A program made the translations under genes and the position numbers. This document shows positions 1 through 9,830 of a stretch of 64,000 nucleotides of DNA, one piece after another. The DNA is from Owenia fusiformis (lineage: Eukaryota; Annelida; Polychaeta; Sabellida; Oweniidae). The notes beneath the pieces were generated by a model. That model was not told where the DNA came from and did not search any database. It saw only the letters and a program-made list of their open reading frames with translations. Every line of letters starts with the position of its first letter. The stretch's first letter is position 1. The stretch spans positions 19,637,754 to 19,701,753 of the forward strand of contig CAIIXF020000011.1 in NCBI GenBank assembly GCA_903813345.2, in the 5' to 3' direction.

Positions 1-404
1 TATCTCAACAAATATGGCCTAAGATTTGGACAATGATGATGAAACTCTGAGGGAAAATTAGACGAAACATTAATGTGAGTGGTCCAAAAATAACACTTAC
101 ATGTTTTGAAAAAGTTATGCTCTCGGGTGAATCAGTGCTCATTTAAGGATAGTCTGGATCAGGTGAATTTTTTAACCTAATTGTACCCCTCCCCCAAAAC
201 CCCAAATTTTGACAATTGTTGAAAAGTGGCAAACAACAATTAAACAAACATCATTAAAGTTCAATTTGGCTATTTCACTTCTATGTCATAAAGATATGGT
301 ACGATCTCAGGTCAATCAATAAATTTCACAAGTGACACTCTATCTTATGAAGAAAATATTATCGTATTTGAAGACATGTCAAAAATTTGGTGGAAATAAT
401 TTTG
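1..404. other. non-coding, no gene recognised
   Basis: AT-rich sequence with only short chance reading frames. No repeat boundary or exon signal recognised. Confidence 0.5.
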
Positions 405-953
405 TCACTCCTGATTTGACCTGGAAAAGTTCAGGTAAGTTATCACAAACAATTTCAGACAGTTATATCTTTGATTATGACTATTTTCTGACCATGAAGA
501 CAGGTATACAGGGATAATAAAGTCAATCGGACTCAGAGATATTTCACTAGCAATCAACCCATCAATATATTTTTTCAAAGTTGTTGACCTCATTTTCACC
601 AAAAATGCCATCATTTTAACAATGTTAACAATTCAGTGTCTTTAAAGTGCCTGGAGCAATCCACTTTTCCTCTTAGGAAATAGAACATGTCTCAAAGCAT
701 ATTCTAATTATGCATTCAACAATACAATTAAAGGTTGCATCTTTGGTAAAAATTAGGTCAACATTTTTAGTAAAAAGTATGTTGATTGGGCCATTCCCTT
801 TAATATCACTTAGGTCTGATTAATCATTATATTTACTTTTCTTGAACATAATGAATAGATCTAAAAGATATACCCATGTTCATGGTCAGAAAATATTCAT
901 AATTCAAGTTAGAATTGTCTGAAGTTGTTTGCGATAACCTACATGCTCCTTTA
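405..953. repeat. dispersed repeat R1, copy 1 (partial)
   Basis: Alignable by eye over most of its length with 25681-26372. Shared blocks include the stretch around 540-610 (ATCAACCCATC, then TCACCAAAAATGC), 690-800 and 860-950, ending in a variant of AACCTACGTGCTCC. Copy 2 has clear inverted ends; the left end of this copy is degraded. Probably a non-autonomous DNA transposon. No coding capacity. Confidence 0.65.
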
Positions 954-972
954 TAACATTATTATGTAAATA

Positions 973-1837
973 CAGTAGAACATGTGTAAGTGGAACACTC
1001 TCCATTCTGCCACAAAGCGCTCCACTTAGAAGGTGTTCCACTAACGGAGGTTTTGGGTTCGCAGGGAACATACAAGATCAAATATAGGATTTATATGTAT
1101 CATTGGAAATATGATTCTCCCTTCATTACAGGGCAGGTATATACCATTAATAATCCATTTATTTTACTCAAAAAGGTATCTGACATTCTTTATCCTACTC
1201 ATTCTGCCAAAAATATTTTCTGACATTCTTAATCCTCCTAATTGTGCCAGTCTCAGGTACAAAGATTAGGCAATTAAGTTTTAAAGACTTGTTCCTACTG
1301 CTAATAATTAAATTGTTTTTAAATGACATTTTTAATCTTACTTATTCAGTTTGAAACAAACAGCAAGGGATATTAATTAGTGGTAGCATCACATGTCCAG
1401 TTCTACAGGAGGTTAATCCAATTTTCTGAATGATAATCTTATGAAATCCTAATTTGCTGATTATCAAATTAATTGTTGGTTGCATCACATGTTGACCTCT
1501 ACAGGAGGTTAATCCATTAAAATCCATTAAAATCCTAATTTGCCAATTATCACAGTATTATCTGTTTTCATACCCAGATATCATTGAAGGAGATTAATTC
1601 TGTTTATATATATCAATATTGAAATCTATGGAAATTGACTGTTCCACTTAGCAGGTTAGTTTTTCAATATGGGGTGTTCACTGTTCAAGTTTGGAGGTGT
1701 TCCACTTACAGAGGTTCAATTAACATTAAGTCAATGGGTTTTTAAAACGGGACTTTGAAAAGGCATTCCACTTGGGAGGTGTTCCACTTACGGAGGTGTT
1801 CCACTTACAGAGGTGTTCCACTTAGCAGATTCTACTG
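973..1837. mobile_element. MITE-like element with CAGTAGAA ends and TA duplication
   Basis: Starts CAGTAGAACATG and ends in the complement GATTCTACTG, flanked on both sides by TA (971-972 and 1838-1839), the Tc1/mariner-type target duplication. The interior is built from repeated words such as GTGTTCCACTTACAGAGG, clustered at 1000-1050 and 1660-1830. Related copies lie at 3777, 6676, 13323 and 24459. No transposase. Confidence 0.7.
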
Positions 1838-1839
1838 TA

Positions 1840-3776
1840 CATTACTTGTGCATGATGACCACCATAGTCTAGTTGCTCAAATGAGATCAATTGATGATTA
1901 TAATGTTTAGACTTTATGTCAATGTCCAGACTGTATGCCAACCTCTCTAGTATGTGATTACACTAGATTTCATTATGATACATGTACTAAATTGAAAACT
2001 TACATATAAAATATCTTAAGTCCTATATTCTAGTAATAAATGAATTAGAATGTCACCTAACATTTGATGATGGTATGAATTTATTGATTTGGTGTCTATC
2101 AATACATGTTTCTAACTTAATGCTGCAAAATGATAAAATTCACCACATCCACTTTCTTCAATTTTTCAGGGGTAGGGCACTATAAAGTCATATTAAAATT
2201 ACAAAATAGTACTTCATAACTAAAATAGATGTATTACAATACCACACATAGCTTGGAAATGTTTTTAGAGTACTACTTTTAGCTGTTAAAGCTGTCATTT
2301 TGTGCTTGAAGCTACAAATATAAAATTGGCAAGACAAAAATTGTGTATCTTTTTCCTGTTTTTTGTATTTTTCTGAGACCAATAAGGGTATCAACCTATA
2401 ACTTTAGGATAGTATTCATATTTGTACTAGCAATGTATGGTGTACAACTCAGAACAATAGCTCATATATCCTTTGAGTTATGAACTAGTTTCATAGTACC
2501 CCCTAGAATATTTTCCTAGGGGGGTAAAAATGCCAAAGTTTAGTGTCGTGACCACCCCGTTGAGCTGTCATCTTTTAATATCTTTATCAGCATGAAAAAC
2601 TGATCTAGTAAAAATAGGTCTGTTGCTTTTTCTAAAAAATGCCTCAAAAACTTGAATTATTTGAATTGGAACCTGTCTATTATATCTTAAAACACATAAC
2701 ATTTGAATGTCTTTACGTATCAAACTCACACCTTCTTACACATTTCAACCAACACTGCTCATCCATTCTCAATTCAACACCTGGTGGTTAGTAAGAAAAA
2801 ATTAACATTGTAAATAGAAGTACATATACTTAATATGTATATGAATTGATAGGCAAAATAATTTTTATATTTATCTATTCCCCTGATATTTCCCATCTCA
2901 GATGTACCAGGTTATTTACCAGGAATAAATCCCATATTCAATCCGGAGCAGTTAATATGTTTTTATCCCATGATGTTCTTCACCCTCTTCATGAAATCAT
3001 TACTCCAAAATCCATATCACCAAACTATATATTTAGATATGACATAACTTTATGAGATTTTGAAATATAAAAACATTATTCTATAACATAAACACATGAA
3101 CATCAAAAATTCAATAAGATGTTGATTACAAGGACCAAACGGATTCACTTATTGCTCAGATTTCAATGACTTTGACTGTCTGTCAGAGCGGATGATGAAA
3201 TTACAATTCACCTGTGTTTAATAGGCTTACATGGTTTCATACTTCTTAGATTTCAAAAATCTGATTTTCATCTTTGTTTGGAAAATATCGTTTTTCACAT
3301 AAGAACATCATTATAGCACGCCATATCGACCCAACTTAACATCATAGGAAGCTATGTTTGGCATCAATTTATGGGAGGTGATGGGAGGTGATTGCGATGG
3401 ACAATATGATTTTTTTTTCAATATCAAAAATATTCCTGGGTGTTATTCACCAGGAAGCAGTAGTATCATGGGATAATTAAACTTAGGTCAATTATCAAAA
3501 GGGCAATAGTATCAATTTATCTTAGTTTGCTTAACTATCAAAACATAGATGACATAAATGATCAATAGACAGACACATTGAGGAATCAATATGGACCAGG
3601 AGGTACCATTTGGGATCCAATTCTATACATACTAGAATAGCTCTACCCATTTAATATTCAATCTATGATCCATGTACCATGAACTTCATGCCTGGACAAT
3701 CCAAGATGAGTGTTGTAGCAAACCACTGTCTGACACGAGTGAGCGATATAACATAAGGAGCATGGAAGTCGAAATA
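1840..3776. other. non-coding, no gene recognised
   Basis: AT-rich. The only local structure seen is a short hairpin, CCCCCTAG...CTAGGGGGG, at about 2501-2525. No exon-like ORF. Confidence 0.5.
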
Positions 3777-3951
3777 CAGTAAAACCTGTATAAGTAACAC
3801 CTTTTTTACCTCTAAAAAGTGTTCCACTTGGAAGGTGTTCCACTTATAGAGGTTCATTTAACATTAAGTCAGTTGGTCTTGGGACTCTGAAAAGTGCTCT
3901 ATTAACAGAGGTGTTCTACTTCTAGAGTTGTTCACTTTAAAGGTTTCATAT
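3777..3951. mobile_element. CAGTAAAACCTG-family MITE, decayed right end
   Basis: Left end CAGTAAAACCTG preceded by TA. The interior carries the family words GTGTTCCACTTATAGAGG and TTAACATTAAGTCA, also present in the element at 973-1837. The right end (AAAGGTTTCATA) is a mutated complement of the left end. Confidence 0.6.
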
Positions 3952-4507
3952 ATTTGATCAAACACAACTGATGGAGGGAATGTTCGGGGCTTTAACTAAA
4001 AAAAGAGAATTGGCTCAGTTAGTATAGAAGCTATTACGAAAATGGGCTCAGAATTGATATTCTTTTTCAATTTTATGTACCCTCCTCTTCTTAGTTTCCC
4101 TTTCAGCCATTTACAATATATTTGATGTGATTAAAGGGGTTATAAAAATCACACTTTTTAGAACCTTTTACAAGATTGGATATTTAAGTTACAAATTAAT
4201 AAAAGGTGTTTACATGGTAAAATGTAACCACCTATAAATTATTACAAAAATGTAACAATCCGTTACAGATGCAACTCATCAATGTCAAACATCAAATGCT
4301 AACAAGGCACAGGACGTGAACAAGATCACACCATCAAATAGGCAGACACTATGAACCAGAAAAACTGTTCTCCTATTATGTTTACAAATTTCAAGAACAA
4401 GAAAAAAATGTTGGCTGTGGTCATATTAATCAAGTGCTCACATCTTGAGCTAAAATTTAAGGCAATATGACAAAGTGGATTGTTTTCGATGAGAAGATTT
4501 ATCTTCG

Positions 4508-4930
4508 AAAAACCTTCAAAATGGCCACCAGAAAACAAGATGGCCACCCAAAAGTTAATCAGCTCTAGTACTTGATATCATCTATCATGTGTGTAAATTT
4601 GAAGGAAATCTGATGAGCGGATTTTTGAAATGGCGATGATAAGATTTTTCGAAAAATCTTCAAAATGGCTGCCAGAAAACAAAATGGCCGCCCAAAAGTT
4701 AATCAGCTCTAGTACTTGATATTCTCTATCATTTGTGTAAATTTGAAGGAAATCCAATGAGCGGTTTTCCTGAAATGGCGATGACAAGATTTTTCGAAAA
4801 ACCTTCAAAATGGCCGCCAGAAAACAAGATGGCCACCCAAAAGTTAATCAGCTCTAGTACTTCATATGCTCTATCATCTCTGCGAATTTGGAGAAAATCT
4901 GATGAGCAGTTTTCCTTAAACGGCGATGAC
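4508..4930. repeat. tandem repeat, about 155-165 bp unit, roughly 3 copies
   Basis: The phrase AAAATGGCC(A/G)CC...AAAAGTTAATCAGCTCTAG recurs at about 4516, 4672 and 4807, each time followed by a variant of GAAATGGCGATGA and TTTTTCGAAAAA. Reading frames through it on both strands are by-products of the repeat. Confidence 0.8.
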
Positions 4931-4942
4931 AAAAAGCGGGAC

Positions 4943-5012
4943 GATCACGATCACGACCACGACCACGATCACGATCACGACCACGATCACGACCACGATC
5001 ACGATCACGACC
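4943..5012. repeat. (GATCAC/GACCAC)n microsatellite
   Basis: About twelve head-to-tail six-base units alternating GATCAC and GACCAC. In one frame it would encode alternating His-Asp, but no gene context supports translation. Confidence 0.95.
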
Positions 5013-5056
5013 AGTATGACGACTATATCCCACCGATGGTGTGATAAAAACCAGTC

Positions 5057-5321
5057 ACAAAACATAAAGCCTTTACAACACACCCCAGCATCTTGGCTAT
5101 GACATAATGAATGACATCAACATATATAATGGAGCAATTAGTATCCATGTGGATGATGTAAGCTGTGAATTCTTTTGTTGGCATATTTTCTATAACTTAT
5201 CAGTAATCCTTTTAAACTTGTCTCTACCCATGCAATAAATGACATGATATTACAAAGTAAATTGGAAAAGATTAGGATATGTGAAGCATGGTGCTAATGG
5301 ACATGAAGTTTATATATACCA
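5057..5321. other. non-coding, no gene recognised
   Basis: No repeat or exon recognised. Confidence 0.4.
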
Positions 5322-5510
5322 GTGATCTCTCAAGCAATAAAGCAAGAAGGTGCTGCACCCTTTTGAGATTTCATTATAGGCTTGCACCCACATGAAAATC
5401 CATTTCCTCACTCTTGAAAATGAGAAAATCATGAAAATAGGCATATTTTGACCAAATTTGGTCAAATAAATATTTTGCACCAACTTGAGAAAGAATCTTG
5501 GAGAGAACAC
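5322..5510 (-). repeat. dispersed repeat R2 (GTGGGTGCAA family), minus copy
   Basis: The reverse complement aligns with 24931-25112 and 43374-43572. All three share GTGTTCTCC at one end, GTGGGTGCAA near the start, TGACCAAA in the middle, AAATGGATTTTCA, AAATCTCA and finally CTTGCTTTA. Non-coding. Confidence 0.75.
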
Positions 5511-5520
5511 AATATACCTT

Positions 5521-6675
5521 GCTTTAAATTATCTAAAAATGCCTGATAACTAAACATGTAGTCCATAAATTTAGACTAATCCCTCAGTCACATTTGATCT
5601 ACGAGAACCATACAGCGACAGCATCTTCCCAAAATCGAGACGAATATGAAGTATTAAATATAGGGATAAGCAGTATGATGTAGATTTTCTATATCAATTT
5701 TGGAAGCTACAGCCGCCATATGCCTGCCATATAACAAATGTGACTGAAGTCTTCCACACTGGGTACATGTAGTACATAAGTTCAGACTTACACACATTTT
5801 TAAAGTCGTAAAGCATACAATGACAGTAGTATATTCACAGCATGTATCTATCATTCTGGGAATTAATTAGCTTCTTAGCAGCTGGAAAAATTAATCCTTG
5901 GTTGAGATGTCACTGAACCTATATCAAGAGCTTGTTTTCATCTCACTCCGATTCTCAGCACATCTTTCCTGTTTCACTAGAAACAAGCTCTGATAATATG
6001 ACATATTCTTTGATATCAGTTCATCTGATGGGAAGAGCTAAAACTGTCATTAGGCATAATGGGCATCATATAATAGTTATTGCCTTCACATCCATATATT
6101 ACATAATAGGCATTGTATTCTATTGTTATTGCCATTAGCTATTAACACAGACACAAGTGATATTAACACTAGCTTATTAAAATGATAGCCTTTCTTTATC
6201 AGAATCAATAAAGGGGTGTTAGAAACTGTCACTTTGTTTGTTTCATTGTTTGGGATGTTTGTTTTTATTGTGTATATATTACAAACTGTGTTCAATAATT
6301 ATGTCATGCTAATTCTCCACAATCAATCAATGGATTAAAACGTACATGATTTTATTAAGGCATTATCGCTCATGAATGGTCAAGCGTGACTTGAAAATGG
6401 TCATACTTAGAAAAATAGCTTGCTTCAGTTAATAGTACTATGTTATTTTATTGCTTCGTATCAACATTGACATCAGCATTTTACTCCATTTTATCAGAAC
6501 TATTTCTACCTTATAGCAACATCGAACTTTATTTCAAGGGAAATTTGTAGAATGGCATATAAGTAATGTATCAGTTATGTTTTCTAATGAAAAACATGCA
6601 AGAGAGTAATCTAGAAGAGCAGCTAACAAAGTAATAGAAATCCACAATGTTGTCCTTCAAAGATAAATCTTAATA
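5521..6675. other. non-coding, no gene recognised
   Basis: AT-rich DNA with no recognisable repeat boundary or exon. Confidence 0.45.
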
Positions 6676-6951
6676 CAGAAAATCCTGTATAAGTCGAACA
6701 TATATGGAATCTTTAAACATGTTCTACTAAGGATAGTCTAGGAGGTTTTTCACTTATGCCTGGGTCACATTTGCTCCGAATACAATTTTAAACAGAATAC
6801 TCAATTAGCCAGGCGCCGGTCAATGAATCGGAGCAAATGTGACCCAGGCATTACAGGGATTTTTTTTAACAGTATTTGACATTTAGTCAATTGGTTGTAG
6901 GACTCTGAAAATTGTTTCACTAACAGGTGTTCTACTTTACAGGTTTGACTG
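6676..6951. mobile_element. CAGTAAAACCTG-family MITE hosting a nested MITE
   Basis: Left end CAGAAAATCCTG after TA; right end CAGGTTTGACTG. Family words (TTTAGTCAATTGGTTGTAGG, GGTGTTCTACTT) lie to the right. It is split by the element at 6757-6850, so the host is the older insertion. Confidence 0.6.
6757..6850. mobile_element. PIF/Harbinger-type MITE, TTA duplication
   Basis: Perfect inverted ends TGCCTGGGTCACATTTGC / GCAAATGTGACCCAGGCA, flanked by TTA at 6754-6756 and 6851-6853. The interior has AGGCGCCGG and ATACTCAATT words shared with 8179-8318 and 48898-49124. The 3-bp TWA duplication is the PIF/Harbinger hallmark; superfamily is an inference from that. Confidence 0.8.
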
Positions 6952-6968
6952 TGTTATATATATATCTA

Positions 6969-8092
6969 CAGGGTGGGCCAAAAAAAACCAATACCCAACT
7001 TCAAATCAGGATAAAAATAGTTACATTCAATATGGTATATTGACTTACATACCATTTTAAAGGTTATACAATTTCAAACAATTTGGTATATAACACTATG
7101 TCATGAAATCAAAGGTAAAGTTTTATTATACTTATTTGGGAGGCCAGGTCACTATTTAAGGTCTCCAGATTTAAGGGAGAAAATAGTAAATCTGCGGAAT
7201 CATGTTAATTTTTATTTATAGAATATCATTCTTTTGTTAGGTGAATACATGCTTGGATATTGATATTTGCATCATTGTGTGACTAAATTTATTGTTTATG
7301 AATTTCAGTGTTGTTTAATAACATTTTACACTTTATTTATTTAAACAATTTTCACAATTGCTCAATATACCCCCACCCCCTCCCCTATGCATCAACAATA
7401 AGCTTCAAGTGGAAGCGCAATCTATCAATAGCCTTATTGAGAGATTTCTGTTGCAATTCATTTCAGCACTTTAGGATTCTGTTTCAACACATCAAAGCTG
7501 TTTATTGGATGCTTTTGATTGTACGATTTCCGTGAGATGGCTCCTGTACGGTAATCAAACACATTACATGTAGCATCGGGGCTGTTGGGTGGCCAAGCAT
7601 CGAGATCAATCAAATTGACACCTTGTTTGCAAAGAAATGCCAATGCCTCCTGAGATCTATGGTACAAGGCAATGTCTTGTTGGAAAATAAAATCCTCGTC
7701 ACATATACGTTTAATGTCTTTTAACAGACACCCTTTGAGTTCTAATTGATAATAAACAACACTAAAATTCATAAACAATAAGTTTAGTCACACAATATGC
7801 AAATATAGAAGCATTAATTCTCCTAACAAAATGATATTCTATAAATAAAAAACTAACATTATTTCGCAGATTTACTATTTTCTCCCTAAAATCTGGATAC
7901 CTTAAATACTGACCCGGCCTCCCAAATAAGCATAATAAAACTTTAATATTGATTTCATGACAAAGTGTTATATACCAAATTGTTTGAAAATGGATTACCT
8001 TTAAAATGATATATAAATCAATGTTTCATATTGAACATAGCTATTTTCAGTCTGATTTAAAGTTGGGTATTGGTTTTTTTTGGCCCACCCTG
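6969..8092 (-). mobile_element. Tc1/mariner element with about 350-bp inverted arms
   Basis: Starts CAGGGTGGGCCAAAAA and ends in the complement TTTTTTGGCCCACCCTG, with TA on both sides (6967-6968, 8093-8094). The inverted similarity continues inward for roughly 350 bp on each side (for example 7267-7320 against 7745-7800), leaving a 400-bp core that holds a decayed transposase on the minus strand. A second, heavily interrupted copy begins at 16424. Confidence 0.88.
7458..7778 (-). pseudogene. Tc1/mariner transposase, C-terminal remnant
   Basis: A 106-residue minus-strand frame with the catalytic-core signature FIFQQD at about residues 31-36, followed about 30 residues later by WPPNSPD. This is the Tc1/mariner DDE/D arrangement (second catalytic Asp in FQQD, third acidic residue shortly after SPD). 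The DNA-binding helix-turn-helix region and first catalytic Asp are absent. After SPD the usual LNPIE/D is replaced by ATCNV, so the third catalytic acid is missing. The frame is a fragment of an element that can no longer move itself. It lies between the long arms of the element at 6969-8092. Confidence 0.85.
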
Positions 8093-8178
8093 TACTTTGC
8101 AGTGCTCTCTAATTGGTTAAATGCCATGCAATACTGTGAATGAATACAGAATGATTGGTCCAATTCAGAAATTACTAA

Positions 8179-8318
8179 TGCCTCGGTCACATTTGCTCTG
8201 ATCCATCGGCCGGCGCCCGGCCGATTGAGTGTTTTGTTCAATATTGTATTCAATTTTGAACAAAATACTCAATCGGCTGGGCGCCGTTGTGAAAATCAGA
8301 GCAAATGTGACCAAGGCA
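8179..8318. mobile_element. PIF/Harbinger-type MITE, TAA duplication
   Basis: Ends TGCCTCGGTCACATTTGCTC and its near-complement; flanked by TAA at 8176-8178 and 8319-8321. The two halves are almost fully complementary (CGGCCGATTGAGT... against ...ACTCAATCGGC), so it can fold along nearly its whole length. Confidence 0.8.
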
Positions 8319-8629
8319 TAAGATTAGTATACTAGTCAATGAGCAGAGCAAGGGAAATGTCAAAGTCAAGTGAAAGTTAATCAGGGATGTACATTAATTC
8401 ATTAATGCCATTAATTGAACTGTAAAAAAGGAATCCTGCTTTACATGCATGATCGAATATTAGGAAATGTAATCTATCATACTGGAGATCTGCAGCTTAA
8501 AGAAGGTTAACTTTCTTTGTAAAGAAATCCTTAGTTATCCTGGAAGGCTTTCATATGGTTTAGGTTTCAATTTACAAAGATTACGACTTCTGTAATGTTT
8601 CACTGAAGAAAGTCCTCTATCAACTAATA

Positions 8630-8859
8630 CAGGGTGGTCAAAAAATGGAAACCCTGCATTTTCCTCATATCTTTGTCATTTTAGGTAAATACTCCTTGAT
8701 ATTTGACACATTTGTACAACATTCAATTTCCTACCAGCTAACCATATTTCATGACCATCAGATGATGTACAAATGTACCAAATATCAGGGAGTAATTTCC
8801 TAAAATGACAAAGCTATGAGGAAAATGGTGACATGGTTTCCATTTTTTTGACCACCCTG
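8630..8859. mobile_element. mariner-type MITE, TA duplication
   Basis: Starts CAGGGTGGTCAAAAAATGG and ends CCATTTTTTTGACCACCCTG, flanked by TA at 8628-8629 and 8860-8861. The 230-bp element is palindromic over most of its length (ATTTTCCTCAT...ATGAGGAAAAT). No ORF of its own. Confidence 0.85.
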
Positions 8860-8861
8860 TA

Positions 8862-9309
8862 TGAGGAATGGGGGAGATAATCATTAAAATAAAACACATT
8901 AGTTTGGCAGAGGAAAGTGAATAGTTTGAAGAGAGATTAACATACATTACATGTATATACTGCCCGATATACTGTTTTATTCTAAAGGAATGCACTTTCT
9001 ATTGATCATCGTCAAAACAGGTTTCATTGAATCAATATATGGTATCTTTGTTTAGAAGCAACTTTGTAATTAATGTTTTTGTTCAGCGATAACCATTAGT
9101 TATAAAAGTACATTCCATTGTCTGGTTGTTATAGAAGGTTTTTTAAGAAAATATAAGACTATTTCCCTTTAAATAATGGCTACATTGTAGGTGTCATTGT
9201 TCTGAATGCTTCAAAATACTAAGATGTTATAAAACATAGGATTTAACTTCTTTGGTGCACTCTTTTAGTCATTATAATGTAGAACTTGCTTTCTTATAAG
9301 TTTTTCTTC
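8862..9309. other. non-coding, no gene recognised
   Basis: No repeat or exon recognised. Confidence 0.4.
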
Positions 9310-9830
9310 ATTGCTCAGTTCTTTGCTGTTTTCAAAATACTTATTGGTAATTCTTTGCTGTTTTTAATATACTTATTGCTAATTCTTTGCTATTTTTCAT
9401 ATACTTTCATATACTTATTGCTAATTCTTTGCTGTTTTTAATATACTTATTGCTAATTCTTTGCTATTTTTCATATACTTGTTGGTAATTCTTTGCTGTT
9501 TTTAATATACTTATTGCTAATTCTTTGCTATTTTTCATATACTTGTTGGTAATTCTTTGCTGTTTTTAATATACTTATTGCTAATTCTTTGCTATTTTTC
9601 ATATACTTGTTGGTAATACTTTGCCATTTTAAAAATATTTATTGCTCATTCTTTGCTGTTTTTGCTTTAGTTGCTAATTCTTTGCCGATTTTTGATACAG
9701 CTCAATCATCATTGGATGTTTTTGATGAACCCATTGGTTATTCTTTGCTGTTTTAATGCATCAATGATAATTCACTGCTGTTTGGATAGAACTCACTGCT
9801 AATTCTTTGCTGTTTTATGACCTAACTGTT
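9310..9830. repeat. minisatellite, about 31-bp monomer
   Basis: Units of the form TAATTCTTTGCTGTTTTT plus ATATACTTATTGC recur about 14 times. In the central part two alternating variants (GCTGTTTTTAATATACTT and GCTATTTTTCATATACTT) form a 62-bp higher-order unit. Monomers become longer and more diverged toward 9830. Confidence 0.9.

Larger units (their letters stand above)
4200..5056 (+). mobile_element. tandem-core element with terminal hairpin (HINE/pearl-like), variant copy
   Basis: The left part (TTACATGGTAAAATGTAACC at about 4211, then CCGTTACAGATGC) resembles the left end of the element at 17144-18803 and of short copies at 12648 and 29766. It continues into a tandem core array (4508-4930), a hexanucleotide microsatellite and a final small hairpin, CACCGATGGTG, followed by TGATAAAAA, like the hairpin-plus-A-rich end of the other copies. 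The order 5' motif, core repeats, microsatellite, 3' hairpin is typical of Helentron-derived non-autonomous elements; that class is an inference. Confidence 0.5.

Noticed and set aside
4733-5044. Frame with a His-Asp repeat as a metal-binding protein
   Set aside because: The repeat is a hexanucleotide microsatellite at the end of a tandem-core element; no start context or splice partners.
9310-9830. CRISPR-like regular repeats
   Set aside because: Monomers are contiguous without unique spacers and the genome is eukaryotic.
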